A stretch of 5,503 nt of DNA from DAOPXV01 sp035352535 (GTDB lineage Bacteria; Muiribacteriota; UBA9980): contig CAZJFS010000230.1 of assembly GCA_964545075.1 (NCBI GenBank), positions 1 through 5,503 of the forward strand, written 5' to 3'. The number at the start of each line of letters is the position of its first letter. Position 1 is the first letter of the stretch. Position numbers and translations under genes: made by a program. This document shows positions 1-5,503 of the stretch, piece by piece. The notes under the pieces are model-generated. The model was given only the letters and a program-made list of their open reading frames with translations, had not been told where the DNA came from and made no database searches.

Positions 1-3000
1 CGGCAACGCCGCTAATGGTAATGGCAATGGCGCCGCCGCCAATAACGGCCCGGCTGAGACAAACGGCGGTTCCAATGGCGCTAACGGAAACAACGGAAAG
101 CAATACGCCGAACGGCCGCCCGCGAACGTCGTAAGCGCTCCCAAAGCGGCTCCGGCTTATCCGAAGCAGAATAATTATTACGCGGCGAAACCGCCGGATA
201 ACGGTCCAAAGGAAGAAGGCGTATATTTCGGCAGGAAAATACCCGACAGGCTCGCGCCTTCTAAAGTAAGCTCCATATTCGAGGAAACGAAAAACGTCAT
301 GGTCGAAGGCATAGTCATAGCCTCGGATATGCGGCTCATCAAAAGCGGCAAAAAGCTCATCTCATTTTCCGTCAGCGATCTGAGCGATACCATAGTCTGC
401 AAAATATTCGCGAGCCCCGAAGCCGACATCAAGATAAAAGCCGGGATGATAGTAAAAGTGCTCGGAAACGTCAAGTTCGATCAATTCGAAAAAGACCACA
501 TAATAATGGTGAACGACGTAAACGTCGGAAAAATGTCGGAACGCAAGGATAACTCCGAACAAAAAAGGGTCGAGCTGCATGCTCACTCCAAAATGTCGTC
601 CATGGACGGAATAACCGAGATATCAAATTACGTAAAGCTTGCCGCAAAGTGGGGACATACGGCCGTCGCCCTCACGGATCACGGCGTAGTTCAAGGCTTT
701 CCCGAATTCGCGGAAGCCGCAAAAAACAATAAAATAAAACCCATATTCGGCATGGAAGGCTATCTTATCGATGATTCCACGGCGCTTCTGAATAAGAACG
801 AAAACGAAAAGAAAGTCAAGGTGCCGTCGCCTTACCATATCATAATTCTCGCCGCGACTCAGGAAGGCATTAAAAATCTTTATAAACTGGTATCCGCCTC
901 TCACATCAGCTATTTCCATAAAAGGCCGCGCATTCCAAGAGCGGAACTCACGAAACACCGCGCAGGCTTAATACTGGGTTCGGCCTGCGAGGCGGGCGAA
1001 CTCATACGCGGGATGGTGAACGAAAAAAGCGCCGAGGAAATAGAAGCCGTCGCGAGTTTTTATGATTATCTGGAGATACAACCGGTTAAAAATAATTCCT
1101 TCTTTATGGAAAAAATGCCTGAAGCGTTCAAGTCTGAAAAAGACCTGATTGATTTAAATACGCGCATATACGAACTGGGCAAAAAACTCGGAAAGCCAGT
1201 CTGCGCGACATCCGATATGCATTATTTAAATCCCGAGGACGAAATATTCAGAAAGATCCTTTTCGCGGGACAGAAATTTGATAATATCGAAAACTCCTGC
1301 CCGCTTTACTTTCCGACAACCGAAGAAATGCTCAAGGAATTTTCATATCTCGGAGAAGCGGCGGCGCTTGAAGTGGTCGTTGAAAACCCTCAAAAAGTGG
1401 CCTCAATGATCGGAAGTCTCATACCAATACCCAAGGACGACGCGTTTCCGATCATGGAAGGCGCCGAGGATAAAATTAAAAACATGGCCTGGGAGAACGC
1501 GAAAAAAAAATATGGCGACCCGCTCCCGGAAACCGTCCAAAAACGCCTCGAGCACGAATTGAACTGCATCATCAAAAACGGATTTGCCACGCTTTATCTG
1601 ATAGCCCACGAACTGGTCAAAAAATCCATGATAGACGGCTATCTGGTCGGATCGCGAGGTTCCGTCGGTTCTTCGCTTGTCGCCACTTTCACCAATATTA
1701 CCGAAGTAAATCCGCTGCCGCCTCATTATTACTGCAAAGACGAAAACTGCAAATATTCCGAATTTTTTGAGGACCTGCCCCTGAATTCAGGCTTCGACCT
1801 TGCCGACAAGAATTGCCCGAAATGCGGAGCTAAGCTGAAAAAAGACGGGCAGAAAATACCTTTCGAAGTCTTCCTGGGATTCGACGGCGACAAGACGCCA
1901 GATATAGACCTTAACTTTTCCGGCGATTATCAGCCGCGCATTCACGAATACGTCGGCGTAATATTCGGCGAAAACAACGTATTCCGCGCGGGAACAATAT
2001 CCACGATCGCCGACAAGACCGCTTTCGGCTTCGTAAAAGCATATCTCGAGGAACGCCATACCCATAAGCGTCCGGCCGAAATGAACAGGCTCGCCATAGG
2101 CTGCAGCGGAGTCAAAAAAACCACGGGCCAGCATCCTGGCGGCATCATGATCGTCCCGATGGGCCGCGATATCCACGAGTTTACGCCCGTCAACTTTCCG
2201 GCCAACGACAGAAGCGGCGGAACGATAACGACGCATTTTGATTATAACGCTATCGATAAGAAACTATTGAAGCTCGATCTTCTGGGACATGACGACCCGA
2301 CGATCATAAAAATGCTGGAAGATCTGACCGGGCTTTCGGTCAATGACATAGAATTCGGCGACAAACAAACGCTTTCGCTTTTTTCAAGCCTTGACGCGCT
2401 TAATATAAAAGCTGAGGACATCACGGGAATAACGCTCGGAACCTTAGGCATACCCGAATTCGGAACATCCTTCGTCCGGGGCATGCTCGATGAAACAAGG
2501 CCGAAAACATTCGGCGAGCTCGTGCGCATTTCGGGCCTGTCGCACGGCACCGACGTCTGGCTCAACAACGCCCAGATGTATATCAAAAACGGGAACGCCA
2601 AACTTTCAGAGGTTATATCCGTGCGCGACGATATAATCAACTATCTTCTGGAACACGGCATGCCGCCGCTTCTTTCATTTACCATAATGGAAAACGTCAG
2701 AAAAGGAAAGGGCCTGAAAAAAGAGATGGTCGAAGAAATGCAGAAACACGATATACCGCAGTGGTATATCGATTCCTGCAATAAGATAAAATACATGTTT
2801 CCGAAAGCTCACGCGGCTGCTTATGTAATGATGGCCTTCAGGATAGCCTATTTCAAGGTCAACCATCCGCTCGCTTTCTATGCGACATATTTCTCTACTA
2901 AAGGCCTCGCCGCGTTCGACGCCTGGACGGTCTTAAAAGGCCGTGAATACGTCGCAAGCACGATGAATGACATAAAGGCTAAAGGAAAGGAAGCCACGGC

Positions 3001-3337
3001 CAAGGAATACGAACAATACGTAATAATGGAAGTCGCGTTGGAAGCCATGGCGCGCGGCGTGAAATTTTATCCCGTCGATCTTTATAAATCGAAAGCCTTC
3101 AACTTTACCATAAACAAAGAAACCAACGACGGACTTATATGCCCCTTCAACTCTGTACAGGGACTCGGCGGCGTCGTAGCTCATAAGATATTTGAGGAAG
3201 CGCAAAAATCCGAATTCATATCGATTGAAGATTTCAAGGACAGAACGAAGGCGTCAAAAAATGTTATAGAGGTCCTGTCAACAATGGGAACCCTTAAAGC
3301 GCTTCCGCAGACGGACCAGTTAGTTTTTTTTGAATGA
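1..3337 (+). CDS. polC: DNA polymerase III alpha subunit, PolC type, lacking the inserted exonuclease domain (5' partial)
   Basis: This is a replicative family C polymerase that extends primers at the chromosomal fork. The frame is open to the left edge (first full codon at base 2, stop TGA at 3335-3337), so 1111 C-terminal residues are visible. An internal ATG at 299 falls inside the OB fold and is not the start. Visible residues: Asn/Gly/Ala-rich linker 1-72; OB fold about 95-182; PHP about 189-420 with ligands H193, H195, D202, H227, E252, H279, C329, D405, H407; GSRGSVGSS 550-558; zinc site C578, C583, C605, C608; catalytic Asp in PDIDLNFS (D634, D636) and KLDLLGHDD (D759); SGLSHGTDVW 844-853; FPKAHAAAY from 933; helix-hairpin-helix near QGLGG; clamp-binding QLVFF at the C-terminus. 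The segment from the OB fold onward is about 1015 residues against roughly 1200 in Bacillus PolC, and the deficit matches the missing DEDD exonuclease. PolC identity is seen in the motifs and order; loss of DnaQ-like proofreading is inferred. Confidence 0.97.
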   Translation, partial: GNAANGNGNGAAANNGPAETNGGSNGANGNNGKQYAERPPANVVSAPKAAPAYPKQNNYYAAKPPDNGPKEEGVYFGRKIPDRLAPSKVSSIFEETKNVMVEGIVIASDMRLIKSGKKLISFSVSDLSDTIVCKIFASPEADIKIKAGMIVKVLGNVKFDQFEKDHIIMVNDVNVGKMSERKDNSEQKRVELHAHSKMSSMDGITEISNYVKLAAKWGHTAVALTDHGVVQGFPEFAEAAKNNKIKPIFGMEGYLIDDSTALLNKNENEKKVKVPSPYHIIILAATQEGIKNLYKLVSASHISYFHKRPRIPRAELTKHRAGLILGSACEAGELIRGMVNEKSAEEIEAVASFYDYLEIQPVKNNSFFMEKMPEAFKSEKDLIDLNTRIYELGKKLGKPVCATSDMHYLNPEDEIFRKILFAGQKFDNIENSCPLYFPTTEEMLKEFSYLGEAAALEVVVENPQKVASMIGSLIPIPKDDAFPIMEGAEDKIKNMAWENAKKKYGDPLPETVQKRLEHELNCIIKNGFATLYLIAHELVKKSMIDGYLVGSRGSVGSSLVATFTNITEVNPLPPHYYCKDENCKYSEFFEDLPLNSGFDLADKNCPKCGAKLKKDGQKIPFEVFLGFDGDKTPDIDLNFSGDYQPRIHEYVGVIFGENNVFRAGTISTIADKTAFGFVKAYLEERHTHKRPAEMNRLAIGCSGVKKTTGQHPGGIMIVPMGRDIHEFTPVNFPANDRSGGTITTHFDYNAIDKKLLKLDLLGHDDPTIIKMLEDLTGLSVNDIEFGDKQTLSLFSSLDALNIKAEDITGITLGTLGIPEFGTSFVRGMLDETRPKTFGELVRISGLSHGTDVWLNNAQMYIKNGNAKLSEVISVRDDIINYLLEHGMPPLLSFTIMENVRKGKGLKKEMVEEMQKHDIPQWYIDSCNKIKYMFPKAHAAAYVMMAFRIAYFKVNHPLAFYATYFSTKGLAAFDAWTVLKGREYVASTMNDIKAKGKEATAKEYEQYVIMEVALEAMARGVKFYPVDLYKSKAFNFTINKETNDGLICPFNSVQGLGGVVAHKIFEEAQKSEFISIEDFKDRTKASKNVIEVLSTMGTLKALPQTDQLVFFE
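2..97 (+). repeat. Low-complexity Asn/Gly/Ala-coding tract in the PolC N-terminal linker
   Basis: In the polC frame the first 32 visible residues are 28 Asn, Gly or Ala, made of repeated AAT/AAC-GGC/GGA codon pairs with GCC/GCT runs. Synonymous codons vary, so this is a degenerate low-complexity tract, not a perfect tandem array. It continues into a Pro/Lys/Tyr-rich stretch up to about base 217, before the OB fold. It probably acts as a flexible tether between the unseen N-terminal domain and the catalytic part. Confidence 0.8.
758..838 (+). other. PHP-internal junction where the PolC exonuclease domain is normally inserted
   Basis: In Bacillus and Thermotoga PolC, the PHP strand ending in G(L/I)EA(N/Y)L is followed by a DEDD exonuclease that starts near a DxETTG motif, and PHP resumes at (R/K)P(Y/F)H. 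Here GMEGYL is followed by only about 22 mostly polar and charged residues (many Asn, Glu and Lys) before SPYHIIIL. The PHP is therefore continuous. No DxE exonuclease motif occurs anywhere in the visible protein. The reading frame is undisturbed and both flanks are well conserved, so this does not look like a frameshift or an assembly break. Confidence 0.9.
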
Positions 3338-3340
3338 TTA

Positions 3341-3369
3341 CTGACAAAGCATGCTTTATCTGATATAAT
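3341..3369 (+). promoter_or_regulatory. Sigma70-type promoter for the downstream two-gene unit
   Basis: A -35 CTGACA (3341-3346, five of six consensus bases) is separated by exactly 17 bases from a perfect -10 TATAAT (3364-3369). A TG at 3361-3362 gives an extended -10. Transcription would begin near 3376, leaving a leader of about 33 bases before the start codon at 3409. The promoter begins four bases after the polC stop, so the following genes can be expressed independently of polC. Confidence 0.75.
3346..3357. promoter_or_regulatory. 12-bp perfect palindrome in the promoter spacer, possible operator
   Basis: AAAGCATGCTTT is a perfect inverted repeat. It extends to GACAAAGCATGCTTTATC with one mismatched pair. 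It sits between the -35 and -10 boxes, where a dimeric regulator could block or reshape polymerase binding. No regulator family is recognised from it, and chance is possible in AT-rich intergenic DNA. A weak role as an RNA hairpin at the polC mRNA end is an alternative, but no U-run follows directly. Confidence 0.35.
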
Positions 3370-3397
3370 TAAATTAGACGCTATTTTATTTTTTTAT

Positions 3398-3401
3398 GGA
3401 G
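3398..3401 (+). promoter_or_regulatory. Ribosome binding site of the TPR-like gene
   Basis: GGAG lies 7 bases upstream of the ATG at 3409, in a T-rich leader. It supports that start codon. An overlapping ATG at 3396 is in another frame and has no such site. Confidence 0.7.
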
Positions 3402-3408
3402 TTGTCAT

Positions 3409-4209
3409 ATGGAAGAAAACGGCGGCCTTAAATGGCTATTAATAATACTTCTGATCATAATCGCCGGCGTCTTGATCTATTTTATTTACGGCGGTTCGAA
3501 CAGTTCCTCAAGCCGATCTTCAAAAAGATCGTCAGACGGTTTTTCGTTCAATAAAAAAATTAAAGCTTCTTCTTCATCAGATAAAACGACTTCAGGTTCA
3601 ACCGCCAGTTACTCAAACATTGACAACGGCCCGCTTTTCGGTGGAAAAAGCCGGGTTCCGGCTAAAAACAAGGCATCTCACATAAAAGCCGTAGCCAGCA
3701 TGAGTAACTTCACATGGGATGACGGAGATTATTATAAATCAACGGTCACGCCGCTCGAACCAATGAAACAGTCCGCATATAATGAATATTTCGATGCCAA
3801 CATCCAGCCTTTGATAGACGCGAGCGGGTTCAACACTTCAATGATCTCGCTGATGCAGCAGGCTGAACAGCATCCGCTCTTCCTTCAGGCCACCGAACTA
3901 TATCAAAAAGGCAAATATAAAGAAGCGGCCGAAGTATTCGCGAACCTCGCCGACAAATCAACCAACATCTACTTAAAATCTCTCGCGCTGGGTTATCTCA
4001 CCGATATTTACAAAAAAACCGGCGACGCCGCCCAGGAAGCCAAAGCGCAGAACGCCATGCTTGCGGCCAACGCCCAACTTTACTTCAAGGCATTCCCGAA
4101 CATTGGCGATTCGTTAAAAAAAACATACTCAAAATCAGATACCGCAATGAAGGCATTTCTTAAGGCAGATCTCGGAAAAATGGACTTCAAGGCTCCAAAT
4201 ACGAAATAA
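3409..4209 (+). CDS. Membrane-anchored protein with a Ser-rich linker and a TPR-like domain, function unknown
   Basis: I do not recognise a named family. The 266-residue product starts with a short acidic N-terminus, then one hydrophobic segment at residues 9-27 (WLLIILLIIIAGVLIYFIY) that looks like an uncleaved anchor. Residues 30-69 are a serine-rich linker with scattered Lys and Arg. A region at about 100-150 has several aromatic and acidic residues (FTWDDGDYY). Residues 158-184 and 188-221 read as two TPR-like helical pairs (ATELYQKGKYKEAAEVFANLA, then a LALGYLTDIYKKTGDAAQEAKA pattern), suggesting a protein-binding scaffold. Topology is uncertain: the positive charges after the anchor argue for a cytoplasmic C-terminus, while such linkers are also common in periplasmic proteins. 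It has its own promoter and ribosome binding site, and lies 45 bases before a pilin-like gene in the same orientation. A role in pilus assembly is inferred from that position only. Confidence 0.85.
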   Translation: MEENGGLKWLLIILLIIIAGVLIYFIYGGSNSSSSRSSKRSSDGFSFNKKIKASSSSDKTTSGSTASYSNIDNGPLFGGKSRVPAKNKASHIKAVASMSNFTWDDGDYYKSTVTPLEPMKQSAYNEYFDANIQPLIDASGFNTSMISLMQQAEQHPLFLQATELYQKGKYKEAAEVFANLADKSTNIYLKSLALGYLTDIYKKTGDAAQEAKAQNAMLAANAQLYFKAFPNIGDSLKKTYSKSDTAMKAFLKADLGKMDFKAPNTK

Positions 4210-4240
4210 ACCACGGTCATACCCCATTATTAAAACTACT

Positions 4241-4251
4241 GGATGTGATCC
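4241..4251 (+). promoter_or_regulatory. Extended Shine-Dalgarno site of the pilin-like gene
   Basis: GGATGTGATCC matches 10 of 11 bases of GGAGGTGATCC, the complement of the usual 16S rRNA 3' tail. The GGATG core is 9 bases from the ATG at 4255. The site contains an in-frame TGA (4246-4248), so translation cannot begin further upstream. That fixes the start. Confidence 0.65.
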
Positions 4252-4254
4252 GCT

Positions 4255-5503
4255 ATGAAACAATATAGCTCGAATGAATTTTTAAACGTTTTTAGAAAAT
4301 ACCGGCGCGGCTTCGTTATCCCGCTGGTACTGGCGCTCGTTTTCGTCATGGCGATGATGGCTTATTTCATGATGAACTTCTCCAAAAATCAGGACGCAAA
4401 AACATTCCACATCGTTAACGTTGAAAAAGCCAGACTCCTCGGCGAAGCGGCCATCGAGGCCGCCACTTACAAGGTCCGCTCCGAAATGAATAATCTTGGA
4501 AACATGAATCCGGTAGAGCTTGTCAAAAACGTTATTTCAATGCTCGGAAATCCTGCGTCATCATGGTATTTAAAAATGCGCGTTCCCGGAATAGTCGTCA
4601 CCGGCGGATCAACTGCCGGAACCGGAGTCTCCGGCGTCAACCTTGATGTAAGCTTATCACCTGATACGCTTGGTCTTTCGCCCACATGGAGCCAGCAAAA
4701 ATTAAACGCTCAGGCCCTCGGCGTAACTCAGTTCATAAGAGAACTCGGCGGCGACGACGGCCGGACCAAAGTCGAATGCACCATGATGATAAAAGACATG
4801 AAACCGGTCGTATCGGACAGCGGAACCGTGCTGTGGCCCGGCGCCGTCATTGACGACACATTCCTTAAAGATTGGCTTAAAGGTCTTGGAAATCAGCTTT
4901 TTGATTTTTTAGGGCTCAACGATATCAAATTCAAGATCGACTTGAGCGGTTTTATAAAAGGACTTAAAATAAGTATTTTCGGCATTCCTATACCGATCGG
5001 CGACATATTGGCCGGAGTTTTAAAACAATTCCTGACGATTGAAATCAACGTCGGCCAGATGCTCTCAAAAGCGCTTGAAAAAATAGTCGATCAGATAAAA
5101 CTGCCATCGCTCATCCCTGTAAAAGCAGACATAATAATTGAAAAATTCGCGACGCTTTATTATAACTGCAGGGTCGAATTCGTTCCGAGCGGATCGAGCG
5201 AACCCATCGTCACGGTCATCGAAGCGACTCGCGACGTAAAAGTCGTCGATCTGGCAGCTCCCAACCCGCTCTATACGTTTTACTGGCTCAATAAAAAAAA
5301 TGACGGATTTAATGAGGACGCATGGTGCAAAACCGGCGGCGGCAAATTTAAGCTCATGAACCTCAACCTCGATCCTGATTATAAAGGCAATTTCAGCATC
5401 GGCGATATTATCGAATTTTTCAAGGGCCTTTTCAGCATGAATATAGTCAGGTTCCCGGGCCTGTGCTTCATTGGCGGAACGTCGAAACAGCCTATACCAA
5501 CCG
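4255..5503 (+). CDS. PilX/GspK-like type IV prepilin, unusually large (3' partial)
   Basis: The frame is open to the right edge, giving 416 complete codons. The N-terminus has a basic 19-residue leader (R14, K15, R17, R18, G19), then FVIPLVLALVFVMAMMAYFMM, a hydrophobic helix at about 20-41. Cleavage by a prepilin peptidase between G19 and F20 is predicted. Position +5 is Leu, not Glu, as in GspK-type minor pilins. The following helix (VEKARLLGEAAIEAATYKV) resembles the conserved end of the PilX N-terminal region, where an A..LAEAA pattern occurs. The rest is not recognised: Gly/Ser/Thr-rich beta-like sequence at about 105-200, amphipathic and hydrophobic stretches at about 203-290, then mixed sequence. 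Four cysteines (175, 305, 358, 404) could pair outside the membrane. Typical PilX proteins are about 160-200 residues and GspK about 320, so this one carries a large extra region. It follows the TPR-like gene by 45 bases with no terminator seen, so one transcript is likely. Confidence 0.85.
   Translation, partial: MKQYSSNEFLNVFRKYRRGFVIPLVLALVFVMAMMAYFMMNFSKNQDAKTFHIVNVEKARLLGEAAIEAATYKVRSEMNNLGNMNPVELVKNVISMLGNPASSWYLKMRVPGIVVTGGSTAGTGVSGVNLDVSLSPDTLGLSPTWSQQKLNAQALGVTQFIRELGGDDGRTKVECTMMIKDMKPVVSDSGTVLWPGAVIDDTFLKDWLKGLGNQLFDFLGLNDIKFKIDLSGFIKGLKISIFGIPIPIGDILAGVLKQFLTIEINVGQMLSKALEKIVDQIKLPSLIPVKADIIIEKFATLYYNCRVEFVPSGSSEPIVTVIEATRDVKVVDLAAPNPLYTFYWLNKKNDGFNEDAWCKTGGGKFKLMNLNLDPDYKGNFSIGDIIEFFKGLFSMNIVRFPGLCFIGGTSKQPIPT

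Noticed and set aside
299..301. ATG at 299 as the polC start codon
   Set aside because: The frame is open upstream to base 2, and the codons just before it encode the conserved lead-in to the OB fold, so the start lies outside the window.
1502..1510. Nine-A run in polC as a programmed slippage site
   Set aside because: It encodes three lysines in a conserved in-frame region, and either shift would disrupt the catalytic core. No downstream structure or useful alternative product was seen.
178..3205. Many minus-strand open frames opposite polC
   Set aside because: They lie antisense to a strongly conserved coding frame, overlap each other, and encode no recognisable domain.
3371..3395. AT-rich hairpin (AAATTAG-ACG-CTATTTT) followed by a T run, as a polC terminator or attenuator
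   Set aside because: The stem has a single G-C pair and one mismatch, so it would be very weak, and it sits next to the ribosome site of the next gene. It is not convincing without a folding calculation.
3514..3531. Hairpin CGATCTT-CAAA-AAGATCG within the TPR-like gene
   Set aside because: It is a perfect 7-bp stem but lies inside the serine/lysine linker coding sequence. A single stem of this size is expected by chance.
4210..4254. Terminator or promoter between the TPR-like and pilin-like genes
   Set aside because: The 45 bases show no stem followed by a T run and no credible -35/-10 pair, only the ribosome site.
4467..4685. Minus-strand open frame of 72 codons
   Set aside because: It lies inside the continuous pilin-like coding frame on the plus strand and shows no recognisable features.

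Overview
The window reads as a bacterial chromosome segment with three tandem plus-strand genes and almost no non-coding sequence. The main gene is a family C replicative polymerase of the PolC type, whose 5' end lies off the left edge. It is followed by a 71-base intergenic gap with a good sigma70-type promoter, then a small membrane-anchored TPR-like protein, then a large type IV pilin-like (PilX/GspK-type) protein that runs off the right edge.

Organism: PolC is typical of Firmicutes, Thermotogae, Fusobacteria and some candidate phyla. The gene order does not match the familiar Firmicutes neighbourhood (polC beside proS, rimP and nusA). The G+C content is moderate by eye, and the pilin-like protein suggests a diderm or otherwise type IV pilus-bearing cell. 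I lean towards an uncultured, non-Firmicutes lineage (Riflebacteria-like is one guess from general style), but nothing here proves a phylum.

Region 1-3337: PolC. An Asn/Gly/Ala-rich linker leads into an OB fold, a PHP domain, and the palm/fingers with a zinc-binding insert. The C-terminal part holds a helix-hairpin-helix and a terminal clamp-binding peptide. The striking feature is that the DEDD-type 3'-5' exonuclease normally inserted in the PHP domain is absent from that place. A linker of about 26 residues stands there instead, and all nine expected PHP metal ligands are present. A PolC that lacks its inserted proofreader but keeps an intact PHP site is the most interesting object in the window.

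Region 3338-3408: promoter CTGACA-N17-TATAAT with an extended -10 TG, and a perfect 12-bp palindrome in the spacer.

Region 3409-5503: a 266-residue membrane-anchored TPR-like protein and a PilX-like prepilin of at least 416 residues, separated by 45 bases. They are probably co-transcribed from the promoter after polC and may belong to a pilus or pseudopilus system. Their functional link to replication, if any, is not visible. No RNA genes, mobile elements or CRISPR arrays were seen.
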